Part shown: positions 20,165-30,764 of the stretch, piece by piece
How positions within the stretch are numbered: the first letter of the stretch is position 1
Layout of the letters: each line of letters begins with the position of its first letter
Assembly (NCBI GenBank): GCA_039621445.1
Contig: CP154955.1
Span: 35,179,492 to 35,243,491 of the forward strand
Source: Euglena gracilis
Lineage: Eukaryota; Euglenida; Euglenophyceae; Euglenales
Reading direction: 5' to 3'
Length of the DNA stretch: 64,000 nucleotides
Translations under genes and position numbers: made by a program
Notes under the pieces: generated by a model
The model's input: the letters and a program-made list of their open reading frames with translations, nothing else
The model's database searches: none
What the model was told of the DNA's origin: nothing

Positions 20165-22151
20165 TTATCGTTTTCTTGTGTGAGTAGATAGCGCGCAATG
20201 CGCGGACCGCATAGCGGTCGTCCTCCAACGGGGATTCGGAATTCTCATCCCCCTCCCTGCCCGAAGCGGGGTTTCCTCCTCCAAAGAGGAGATTTTGAAC
20301 CCGACCTTGTGTTTGTTGTTTGTGTTTTGTATCATTGTGATGACGTTGGTTCGGGCGGGGAGAGCGAGAACGGTAACATTTGGACGAGTGGTGATTGTGT
20401 GATCCACAAAGGGAACACTTTTGTCAGTTTTGTGATTTTGATGGGCTTTCACCCCTTGGAGGTCTTGGTGAGCGGAATCCCGTTCGACAACGGTTCTTGT
20501 TGTAATCCGGTTTCCTGGATGACGATGGCGAAGGAGATGATCCACTTCGCGAACGTGGTCGCGATGAATCGCGATTTGTATCACGTTTGTAAGGGGGTCG
20601 GGGTGATCGACCACGAGGTGCGCGATCGCTTCCGCGGTTGCGGAACGGTGATCGGGGCCTTTGGTGGTAACCTGAAGATTGTGATTGTCCAGATTTGGGT
20701 GAAAACCCAGAGGAGCTCGAGCTCCGCGGGGATTGTGAACCCCTTGGACTCTAATACCGCTTTCGCGTATCAGGGTGGGGGCAGTCACGGGACGTATGCC
20801 CTGCTTTGTTGCACAAGAAGCAAGTTTTGTCAGAAGATTGGTCAGATGAGGGCGGATAGCGCTTTTTTGTATCTCCCCTTGGGGAGTTTGTATGTTTACC
20901 GTATCCCCATGGGGATTTTGGCGATTTTGGAGAAGAAGTCTTTTGTAGTGCACTTACCGTACCGCTAGGGAGACCAGCGGTAGGGTGGTGGGTGTAAGCC
21001 GATTGTATCTGTCCCAAAAGTTGTGAGAGTTTCATTTGCTTGGAAACATAGTTCCATCGTTGTTCAAGTGTGAGTTTGTTGTCCGCGAGTTCCTCGCGCT
21101 GGATGTCCTTGATAATTGTAGAGATGAAATGGAGGAGAACCGCATCAAATTGTTCTTTCATTTGGTTCTCTCCCAGTTCATCAACCTCAGAAGCCAATCC
21201 CAACCATTTGGAATACCAAAGGTCGATTGACTTCCATTTTCGGTCAGTTGGTGCGAATTTTAGCCATTTTTTCTCCAGCGTAATTCGCGAAATTAGGCTT
21301 GAACAAGTTGACGCATATTGGTCAACCAGTTCGTCAAAAGAAATCTGATTCTGGATCACAAGTTGTCGGGTGCGATCTTTTTCTTCCTTGGGGAGGCAAT
21401 GAATGAATTACATCTTGATTACCTCAGGGTTCCCGTCTTGGATTGGACCCTTCAAGTCCCAGTAGTATGTCCAGTCGCGCCAAAATTGTTTCCAAGTTGT
21501 GGGATCTCCGTCCCATTGTGGCTTAACCTTGTTGGCAATTGTGATTGTACCTTTGAAATCGCGTTGTGGACCGCGATTTACATCGTAATTGTTGGGGTAA
21601 GGTTGTTGTTGTGGCATGCGCAAATGCGCATCCATGATGGTACTCATGGTACCGTAGGTACCATGGGTATTTGGTACATCACAATTCCGCGAATTGTATG
21701 GTTGTGGTTCGCGATTCCGCGATTCGGATTGTGAAGGGTCGCGATTCCGCGATTCGGGGTGTGTTAATATACCAGGGGCGTAAGAATCCCGTTGTTCACC
21801 CGCAAATCGGGTAAAATCCGTGTTTCGCATTCGCGATCCATGGCCAATACCCGGGGTAGGGGTATGGCTCATGCCGCGAATCAGTCCCGACTCGCGAATT
21901 TCTTGTTGTAAAACCGGAGGATTCGCGGTTTTTATGATAAAAACTGGTTCATCATCCGAAGATTCACCCTTAGGGGGGGGAATTTTAAGTTGTGGTATAA
22001 ACGGGCGATTGTAATCGCGATTGTAGGCATGTTCATGATTATGTGCATCCGTGGATGCTTGTAGGGCATGCACATCCGAAGATGCTTGTAGGGGTGCGCG
22101 TACTGCGCTTTTGGAAGGATTGGCATCCAACGAATCGTGAATTTGATGCAC
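20165..22151 (-). pseudogene. gag: Family III Gag core and two zinc knuckles
   Basis: Minus strand. Gag core: WDGDPTTWKQFWRDWTYYW (about 21460-21520) continuing, after a shift, into IQNQISFDELVDQY and later helices (20751-21359). Two CX2CX4HX4C zinc knuckles follow: CFLCNKAGHTSRDC (20781-20822) and CSLCGSHNHHSSKC (20376-20417), now in different frames. The region between and after is Arg/His/Asn-rich. Gag would package RNA. At least three frameshifts are present. Confidence 0.8.
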
Positions 22152-22295
22152 AAAGTCGCGAGTTGGATGTCGGGCATCCGAAGATGCTTCGGTTGATGCG
22201 CGAAAAGCGCGTTGCGAGCTGGAAGTTGCATTTTGACCACCGAAAACACGGTTTTCAGGGCAAAGTGTGGGGGGTTGCGGGATTTTGCATGAATC

Positions 22296-23561
22296 TCATC
22301 CAAAATCAATGCAAAATCTTGGATACTTTGTTCCAATGAACCAACCACTTGGAAAAGGTTCGAAAAATTCGTTCAACATCACCCTGCAAACGCTTAGTAC
22401 GTTTGCGGTATGAGGGTAATTCATCCAAAGTGGTAATTTGTCAACAATGGAGGCAAAATCTGCTGAAAGCTTTGGAAAAGTGGTGTCCAAGAATTGGACC
22501 CGCTTAACCAAAGTTTCCATTGCGGTTGTAAGGGCGTTCAACCGATTCTTGGTTTGTGGGGTTGTGGTACCCAACGTGGGTTGGGGTACCCCTACCGCAT
22601 TTTCAGTGGTTTTGTCATCCATCATTGTAGAAAGTCGGTTCTCCAACACCGAAATTTTTTGTTTTAGTGTGAGAACTTGTTGGGTGACCGAATTTTCGGT
22701 CCTCATCAAGGTTTCACAAAATTCTGGTAAGTTTTCCTGATTTTTGGCAAGCATTTGGCCGTAAAATGTACGAAAATAAAGAGGTAGTTCGACTTTGCGA
22801 ACCGTTTGTCGATCCGAGGATGGTTGGAGTCCGGAGACCCTTGTAGAAAGTGTTTGTACGCGTTTTTGTAAATTGGAAGTGATGGATTGTAAAGTTTTGT
22901 GTTGGGTATTCAAATCCGCGAGTGCGGTTTCAATGCCGGTGATATCCGGAATTGAGTTTTGAATACCGTTGCACCGTTTGTGCAAATCCGCAAACGCGGA
23001 TTCGATTTTGTTCACATCCGCTTGTAACTGATTGTGCAAATCGGTTACAGTGGATCGTGATGCTCCCATACTAGGATATTTGGTGGAAGTTTCCGCAAAG
23101 CGGCGTCGTAAGTCCCCAATTGCGATTTGTAGTCCCGAAACGTCCGCAAAGGCGGTTTTCAGGTCTGCAAACGCGATTTGGAGGACCGCATTCGCGGTTT
23201 GGATGGTAGTTATGACCGTTTCTCGGTCTTGGAGTTCCGCATTAGCGGTTTGTAAGCTAAGAATCACCGCATCGCGGGATTGGAGTTCCGCCGCAGCGGT
23301 TTGTAATGCGTTGGAAGCAGTTTCAAGTTTTTGTATGTCGTTTTGCCACTTTTCATGGAGGGAATCTTGCCGATGCGCGATTTCCGCCACTTGAGTGTTC
23401 AATGTGGTCAAATTGTGGGAATCTTCACTGCATTTGCAGGAAGTTTGTTCCAAACGAGCAATCCGCTCTTCCAGTTGTTGAGCAAAAGCTCTTTGTACGT
23501 AGTTTTCGCGTATTTGTGAAAAATTTTGATGAAAACTCGCGTTTTCATCACCCAAACGCAA
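22296..23561 (-). pseudogene. gag: Family III Gag coiled-coil segment
   Basis: 421-residue open minus-strand frame with long heptad-like stretches: repeated ALQTA, ELQ and FADLKTA motifs (about 22.9-23.4 kb), then RVQTLSTRV and KRVQFLDTTFPKLSADF. It probably forms a long coiled coil in Gag, as in the unrelated Gag of families I and II. Flanking frames (23625-24344 minus) continue the same type of sequence after a shift near 23600. Confidence 0.65.
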
Positions 23562-23624
23562 GATGCGTTCTTGGGATTGTTGTACAACATTGGACAGGGT
23601 TGAGAAGTTCTCATATGAAACATA

Positions 23625-25109
23625 TTAGCCAAGTTCCGCACCCGTAGGCGCTTTATCCCGTTGTTGTAGGCGGGACTGCATTTCTTGCATTGTATAAGAA
23701 AAGTTTTCCAGTTGTGTGAACAATTGTTGTAGATTTTGTTGTAAATGTGAAAGTTTTGCGCTATTCCGTGATTCCGCGGTTTGGAAGGTCTCTTGTACCT
23801 GTTGGAAGTTCTGCACCAAGGTGTCGCACAAAAATGCGTCAAAACCTTGGTGGAGGTTTTGGAGATCCATTGTAGTGGAGTTGAAATTCATTTGGCAAAA
23901 TTGTCCAAATTCTTGGATATATTGCCAAAGGAAGTCCAGCTTGCCGAAAACGGCCTTGTGACTGTCTTCATCAAATTGTAGGACTTGGTTCAGTGTTTTA
24001 GCGCAATTGTGGACACATGCTTCGATGTGTCGAAATTGCTGTTGTATTGGGTGGTTCTCCGGTAAATTTGCGACTACGCGCTCAACAGTATTACTGGAGA
24101 ACGAATCCCGGTCTTCCTCGGGGTCATTGTCCATGGGAACAATGACACCGGCAGTGTCCGGGACCACCAACCGCATTTCAGCGGACCAAGGTAGTTCTGG
24201 GATTTCTCCCAATTGTGGAGGGGCGGGCAAGTCCCGAACGGGGCTTACCGGTGGTAGGGCCGGGGCGGGTTGGAAAAAAACAAGGTGTTTCCACAAACAA
24301 GGTAAGGGGTAAGGGGGGGGGCTCTGTTGGCAATTGGGTGCCAAACGGCACTAATTGCCAGTCCCGTTCGGGCATTCTGCCCACTTGTGAGTCAGACTCC
24401 GCAAAAGCGGAGGGGGCCCGTAGACCCATTGTAGGGTTATGTTGTTCCGCAAATGCGGCTGTTTTAACAGTGGGTCCGCGAATGCGGGTTGGGTCCGTAG
24501 ACCCTTGGAGGGGGGGGGCACCGCCGAAGCGGCTTGGGTCCGAAGACCCTTGGAGGGGGGGGGGTACCGCCGAAGCGCCTTGGGTCCGAAGACCCTTGGA
24601 GGGGGGTGGCACCGCCGAAGCGGCTTGGGTCCGAAGACCCTTGGAGGGGGGGGGATCCGCCGAAGCGGCTTGGGTCCGAAGACCCTTGGAGGGGGGGGGG
24701 GCACCGCCGAAGCGGCTTGTTGTAGGGGGGGGGGGCACCGCCAATGCGGTTTGGGTTCGAAAACCCAGTTGTGGGAGGGGTACCGCCGAAGCGGCTTGGG
24801 CGTCCGCCCCTTGTATGGAAAAATTTTCCACCGCAGAAGCGGCTTGGGCATCCGCCCCTTGTGGATAAAAATTTTCTGTCGCTAAAGCTCGTGGGCATCC
24901 GCCCCTTGTAAGGAAAAATTTCCTGTCGCCGTAGCGACTTCGTCTGCATTCTGCAGTCCAGGAAGCGAACCTATTAACAAAGCATAGTTAATAGGTGCGT
25001 TTACAGTGTGTGCATGTGCGCTTTGCGTTGCTGATGCAAAATTCGTAAATTTTTTGTGAAAATCGTAAAAATTGTTAAAATTGTAAAAATTTGTGCTAAA
25101 ACACACCAC
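23625..25109 (-). pseudogene. gag: Family III Gag N-terminal region
   Basis: Several overlapping minus-strand frames that together run from just after the PBS region (25.1 kb) to the coiled coil. The first part (25109-24882) is short and Ala/Asn-rich; the middle is a proline-rich tandem repeat (24485-24720) whose G-tract changes shift the frame repeatedly; the last part (24344-23625) carries a predicted coiled coil. The boundaries of the original gene cannot be fixed. Confidence 0.5.
24485..24720 (-). repeat. 45-47 bp tandem repeat with variable G tract
   Basis: Plus-strand unit: CTTGGGTCCGAAGACCCTTGG-type stem, G6-G12, then CACCGCCGAAGCGG. Four to five units. GGGTCCGAAGACCC is itself a 6-bp hairpin and CCGCCGAAGCGG another. 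G-run length varies between units, so neighbouring units are translated in different frames. Confidence 0.85.
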
Positions 25110-25234
25110 AATATAAGCAAAGGTGGGGGCTCAGAGGCTTTGTGATGCAGCCGTAGCCACTTGTGCCCCTGAGACACCTCGCCCGTGCTTAGGCGCCTTG
25201 TTCTGAGTTTTTCTTTGGTCGTTCGACCGTTAAA

Positions 25235-25249
25235 CCTATTCTGCTACCA
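25235..25249 (-). promoter_or_regulatory. PBS of family III
   Basis: On the minus strand TGGTAGCAGAATAGG directly follows the LTR end. Its first nine bases match the family II PBS (TGGTAGCAGAGGG), pointing to the same or a related primer tRNA. Confidence 0.6.
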
Positions 25250-25681
25250 AGTGTACGTCCCACCCCGGCTTTTCTACTTATGCTTTCCTCCCGAAAAGCC
25301 CGTGGGGGGAGTAACAGTAAAATTTGTTTCCCTTTTCCCCTTTTGAATGCAAAGCACACAAGCAGAAGAATTGGTGGGACCGCAGTCCCTTATATGAAAG
25401 TGACTTTTGCTCTTTCGAGCTTTGTAAAAGAAAGAAATAAAACTTGTATTCAAATGGGACTTCGCCCTCAGAATTCTAAAAGAGAATTGCAAAGCACCAA
25501 ACCCAATAAACTTGAATTAGGAACCAGTTACTTTCGCTAAGCTTTCGCTAGCTCTGAGATTCTCTCTTTGTCTTATGGTTTAACCATACCACTGTGTACA
25601 GCTCGGCCGTAGCAAGATTGTAGGCCGTAGCTCATTGTATCTGGTACACAGTGCCATGGCAGAATGGCTGCCTGGTACACA
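25250..25681 (-). repeat. Putative 5' LTR of family III
   Basis: Minus strand from TGTGTACCAGG to GTACACT, giving near-perfect short terminal inverted repeats (TGTGTAC/GTACACT). It contains CATATAAGG (TATA-like), GGACTGCGGTCCC, and paired CTAGCGAAAGCTTAGCGAAAG motifs. Similar stem motifs occur in the family IV LTR-like segment. No 3' partner was found, so limits are tentative. Confidence 0.5.
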
Positions 25682-25682
25682 C

Positions 25683-28110
25683 TTTTTCCATGGAAATGTT
25701 TGACGGTAGCGCAAAATTTTTCTTCGTCAAATTTTGTATGGGGGGCACTTGGCCAGGAGTGCCGCCCCTTAGGCACTCCAGGCCCCTCTAACACGAAGGG
25801 GACCCACCCTTGGCCCCTTTTCCTTTTCCTCCTTTGCCACCACCCTTTCCTTGGCCCTTGAAAGTTTGCCAACATTTTCCTCCAAAATTGCCTTTGCCAC
25901 CCCCTCCTGCCGCGTCCTCCCCACCCTTGGGCTTGGGGCCCAAAATTTTGTGTGGGGGTCCTTGATTTACATCCGGCAATTTCGCCCAACACATAGCGGC
26001 AATATGCCCCATCTTACCACAACGTTCACACGGTGCTCTGATTACACCTTCGTTGCGTTTTGTTGTGGGGGTGGGGGGGTGGGAGTGGTGCTTCTTCCAC
26101 TTTTTGGATGGAAACTGGGGTTTTCGGAATTTTAGATGCGTCCCCCCCCCTCGGTACTCGTTTGAGAATTTTGAGAAAAATTCTCGTTTTCCATTCCCGT
26201 GGAAACTTCTGTCACCCTTATCCATTGGGGGGTTTGATTCCGTTCGGGGGGGGGGAACCACGCCGCTTAAATTCAACGGCTTGCTCCTTTTGCGTGAGCC
26301 ATTTGTGCATCATTCCCATGATTTCCGTAGGGGGTAGTTTAAATTCTTTGAGGGAAACTTGTAATTTTTGCGCGTTTGACAAATTTAGTCCATTGAGTGA
26401 AAAAAGCAAACTTTTCACCCTTGCCGACCCAACCGTCACCTCAAAATGCGTCCCCAAAAACACCACGGAGACAAAATTTAACGTGGCTCCCTCCAATGCA
26501 CTCATCAAAATTCCTTGCACTTGGTGGGGTTCCCCGTTCTTGTTCCCTCACAATTTTCTCGTTGTAAAATCTGGGAATTTCCCGTCGTAGAACCTGATAC
26601 GCGTCGGCGTTGGTCACATCTTTGCCAAAATTTCTCAACATGAGAAAATCTGTCTCAAAACGTTTCCATTCCTCCGTAGTTAGGTCGTTTTGTACTTGAG
26701 GCTAATTTCTTCAAATTTTTGCCTTGCACAATGTCCTGCCCCACTGGAACTTTCTTTTTCCAACAAATCCCAAACTTGTTGAAAATTTGTGATCATTCCC
26801 GTCCCCCTTAGGAGCCTCAAACGGTCTCCATCGGTTTCATTTACGAGGAAATCAAAAGTAAAAAGAGGTCTTGGTCGTCGGTTGGACCTCTAGAAAGTCT
26901 TTGCACATATTCTTTCCAACGAAAGCAAAAATCAGGCAAATCTTTGGCGTGGCCAGAAATTTTTTTAAGCTTTGCCTCTTTTGCAACCATGGCACTCAAG
27001 GAGGGTCCAACAAAAATTGGACTTTGGCTTCCAAAATGGTTGCCTCCTCCGCCCTCCATCCCCGCCGCCACCCCAATGGGTAACATCTGTACAGGAGCAA
27101 CAACGGTCAGACCTTTTTGGGTTGATTTGACGGGAATGCCGAACACGTTGATGGTGGGGGGGGGGCATATGAAGGGGGTACCTCCTGTACGGGGGGTCTT
27201 TGAACACGGTGGGGACCCACTTGTGCGGGACCATGGGAAACCGAATTATGGGTGTGGGGGGTAAAAAGGGTGTGGGTTGGGTCACGGGAACGTGCAGAGT
27301 GTGGCTTTGCCAGTAGGGGGTAGATACCACCTTATGGTGCTCCTCCCCTTTGGGCAAGACCTCCAATCCGGCACAGTTGCCCGAAAAGGCCGCTCCCCCT
27401 ACCTCTGGGCCTAGGTTGCCCGTGTAGGGAGCGACGAGGTGGATATTTTGAATATTTTCGAAAATCAACCCACTCACTCTCTGAGGGCTTCTCCTTCTCG
27501 TTCCATCAGGTCCCAACCCTGTCCTTCTCGTTCCTTCAGATCCCAACCCATAGCTCGGTACCAACCCATAGGTTGTTCCCAACCCATAGCTCGGTGATGG
27601 GGATGTCCTTGTGTCGCTTACTCCTGGGCCCCCCCTGCATCGCCACCACAGCGGTGAGGGGAGTCGGGCTTCCGGTCACCGCCACCACATCAGCGCCGGG
27701 GTTGGGGGTCTCCCTTCCCTGGGGTGGAATGTGTGGATTTTACCCCCATGCGCCATCCAAATTCATCCAACTTTCCATTGCGGGGCCCCCCTCCACCAGC
27801 TGCAAATATAAACAATGATCTTGAATCTTCAGATTCTTCTTCATTTTGATATTCAAACTTCACCATTGCTTCTTCTCCACTTGGGAATGCCATCGATGGC
27901 GTGAGGGAACCCATGGGCACCACCTCGGGGGGGCCTGATGGCACCACCCATTCAAGCTCTTCAGCAGCTACTTACTTGATCTTCTTGTTCTTCTTCTTGG
28001 CCCGGCCAAACCTCGATCCGGGTAGGACCTCCATGAAAAACCTTTCTTGGTTCGAAATTTCTTCACCGATCCTTCGGCCTCGGCTGTTTTTGAGGGGGCC
28101 GCAAGCCTTC
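25683..28110 (-). pseudogene. gag: Family V Gag fragment
   Basis: Minus-strand Gag-like region in several frames. N-terminal acidic/Pro part (27947-27690), capsid-like part with DLPDFCFRWKEYVQRLSRG (about 26.9-26.95 kb) and further helices to 26.3 kb, then a Lys/Gly-rich tail with one CX2CX4HX4C zinc knuckle, CERCGKMGHIAAMC (25989-26030), followed by KGGGKGGKGKG. No protease, RT or integrase follows: the sequence runs directly into the putative family III LTR, so the rest has been lost or displaced. Confidence 0.6.
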
Positions 28111-28562
28111 GAAGTCAATGTACTCAACCTTTGTTTTTTTTGCTTTTGAGGTTTTCCAAATCAACCTTGAAATTGATTTTTTTTATCAAAATGAGGTTCT
28201 TGCCAGCACAAACAATTAATTTTTTTTGGAGTCTTCACCAGTACATTGTACGGGCAAAGAACCCTGTGTGCGAGATGGAGTTATGAATTGAGGGGTTCGA
28301 TTGGGGCTGTGCTTAACTAGAAATTTGCTCTGTTCCTACCGACTGGTCCAGGAAATTTAGCCAGTTAAGGCCGTAAAAACCAAAATAGTGGTTCAGGCTT
28401 CAAAGGCCAACCCACAGAACCTTTTCCGATCTTTTACTTCGACTGAAATCCAAAAATGGGCATTTCAGTGATTTTCCAAGCCCCAGGACCAATTTAGGTC
28501 AAATTGTTGGTTAAGAACCCCTTAACAGCAGCAGCTGGAGATCCTGGAGGTGCCGACAAGCC
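28111..28562. other. No gene recognised
   Basis: AT-richer spacer with T runs and no convincing reading frame. It probably contains the upstream flank of DIRS-like element 1, whose terminal repeat I could not delimit. Confidence 0.4.
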
Positions 28563-30041
28563 GTGGCAAGCTGTGTTCATCCCTTCCCCACCCCTGTCAG
28601 AAACTTAACCACAGCCAAACCCCCCAGTGACCACAGCCCATGGCAGACAGTGGTCAAGAAGTCCAGAAAGGGGAAAGGACCAATGGCCCCAGGCCCTCCA
28701 AGGCCCAGCCCAGACAGGTCTTCCAGGGCCCAGAGCAGACAGGTCTTGCAGGGTCAAGTACCATTACAATTCAAAAAGCCAGCCAGGAATTCAGGTCAAA
28801 TGGCCAGGGCCCACATGGGCAGATGAAACCAAGGCCAAGGGGGGGAACATCACAGCGGCCATGGAGGCCAGTATTTCAAGTCAACCCCCACTGGGAGAGG
28901 TCAACCAAAAGGTCTGCCAAAAACATCTTTTCAAAAAGTCTTTTCACATTCCACACAAAGAGGCAGGAGCCTCAATGCCCATAAGTTTTCAGTTGGTAAT
29001 GGGAGCCAAGGACAGAGAACGATTCCCAAGACCCAAGGGGGGTCAAGACCATTCAACAAGGGCAGAGGACCCTTTCAAAGCAGAGGCATGGCGGCCAATA
29101 ATTGCTGGGGGACGACGGCATTCGCCAGGCCATGAAGGCAACACACCAGGGCCATGACGGCCATTTATTTTCAAGCCCGCTGAACACATTATGCACAAGG
29201 TGCCAGAAGCTAAGGGGCATCCCCAGGGGCACTGTACATAAATCATCAGCCACAGGAGGAAGGGGGAACCCCAGTTTCCCGCAAGGAGGATCAGGTGGAA
29301 GAGTGAGAGCCCTCCAGAGAGAGTGTGAGGAGAGAGGGAGAGCATGCATGCACATCCCCCAAGAATCATTTAACTTTGCAAAATGCTCAATCCCCGAGGG
29401 CTCTAGGGGCTTTCCCATGTCCAACAACCCCAACCCAGCCCCCCCCCCAAAGTACACTGCTGGAAAAGATAAATGCAAAGCAGAAACAATGGTGAGACAC
29501 CCCCCTGCATCAAAGGCTCCAAAAAAGCTTAACATGGTGGCAGAAAAATGCACCCCCAGCAACCTGTCAGCTCATCAAGGATGGCATTCAACCACCCTGG
29601 GTAAATCCCCCCCAAATTGTCCACCAACCCAAAGACCAGAGCCAACATGGATTTGAATCAGGCAGAGAAAATTCTTCTGGACTACGAACAAAATGGTTCA
29701 GAAAAAAGAGTGGGTTTTTCAAAACCCAGCATTTTATCCCCTGGTTTTTGATATCAAAATCAGAAGGAGGGGCAGCAAAATGGAGAACGATCAGCGACTG
29801 CAGGGCAATAAATCTACATTTCCAAGTAAAACCTTTCAAACTGGATCACATCCAGAACTTTTTTCCAGTTTTGCAAAAAAGCCACTGGGCAGCCAAAATA
29901 GATTTAAAGGATGCGTATAGCCACATCACAGTAAACCCAGCCCTCGCGCCCTTTTTAAGACACCAGGAGGGGGGACACAGCTGGGAGTTCCAGGCAGGCT
30001 GTTTTGGCCTAAACGTGACGCCCCATATTTTCATGGGGGTT
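28563..30041 (+). pseudogene. DIRS-like element 1: upstream ORF region and RT start
   Basis: 28563-29640 has Pro/Lys/Gln-rich frames without known domains, in the place of a DIRS Gag-like ORF. From 29748 an RT frame is clear: WRTISDCRAIN, FKLDHIQNFFPVL, AKIDLKDAYSHITV (motif A), then FLRHQ and GCFGLNVTPHIFMGV. This FLR...FGL pattern is that of DIRS/YR-type RT, not Ty3. At 30041 the frame is cut by family II and resumes exactly in frame at 44487. The stretch shares a GCATGCATGC-containing region (29342-29351) with the second DIRS-like copy at about 61.71 kb. Confidence 0.75.
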
Positions 30042-30751
30042 TTTGTGCGGGATAACCCCCTTTGCTGCTCCGCTTGTTCCAAGTCCATGGGGTTTCCCTG
30101 TCCCCGCGTAGGATGGATCACCCTGACCAGTTGAATTTCAATTCCCGGGGCGGCCTTTGTTAAAAATTGTTTCATTTCCTGTGGTTTGAAAAGACCTTTT
30201 TCCTTTTCGGGGTTGGTGTGGGGTGGGTCCTTGGGGGGTCACAAATCGGGTATGAAACACCCGTCGGTCTTGATCAAAGCACTGAAATGCCTTCACGTCG
30301 TGGTCAGATCGCTGATCGCTGGATTGAGTGAAGCAGTCTTCGATGCCGGCGAACGGGGGAACCTTCTTAGGGACACTGGCAGCAACAACTCCTGCTTCAA
30401 ACTTCTCTTCAGACCACAATACTTGAACAGATAATCAACGTCCACTCCAAAAGAAATCTTGACAAACTTGAATTGACTTGAAACCTGAACCAGACATGCC
30501 AATGGCAAATGGATAATCAGATTGAGTAAGGACAAAGTAGTGACAGAGCCCTGTGGAAGTCAGTGGTTAAAATGTGGTCAGTGGTTAAAATTCAGTTAGG
30601 GGGGGATTATCCTAATTGTTTCATCATTGAAACTGTAGGCCCCAGTTTGGGTCAAGTCCCCTGGTTAGTTCTGTGGGCGCCTGGGGTAGCTTTTAAGGTT
30701 AGCGCCTGAGGTTAGCTAACTTGTCAGGGCACTCAGCACCCCTGACTCATA
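30042..30751 (-). repeat. 3' LTR of family II
   Basis: 710 bp, partner of 43802-44482. It has about 29 extra bp around 30400-30440 relative to the 5' LTR. It contains the duplicated GTCAGTGGTTAAAA (30559-30572, 30577-30590) and the terminal hairpin GTCAGGG/CCCTGAC. Confidence 0.9.
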
Positions 30752-30764
30752 CTCCCCTTCCCAA
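30752..30764 (-). promoter_or_regulatory. Polypurine tract (family II)
   Basis: On the minus strand GGGAAGGGGAG lies directly upstream of the 3' LTR, closely similar to the family I tract. Confidence 0.75.

Noticed and set aside
24215-24868. Long plus-strand frames opposite the family III Gag
   Set aside because: They are antisense shadows of a proline-rich tandem repeat; no motif supports them.
28230-28265. TGGTGAAGACTCC on the minus strand as a PBS for family V
   Set aside because: No LTR end or partner LTR could be identified next to it.
28280-28300. GGTTCGATTGG resembling a tRNA B box
   Set aside because: No acceptor or anticodon stems can be formed around it.
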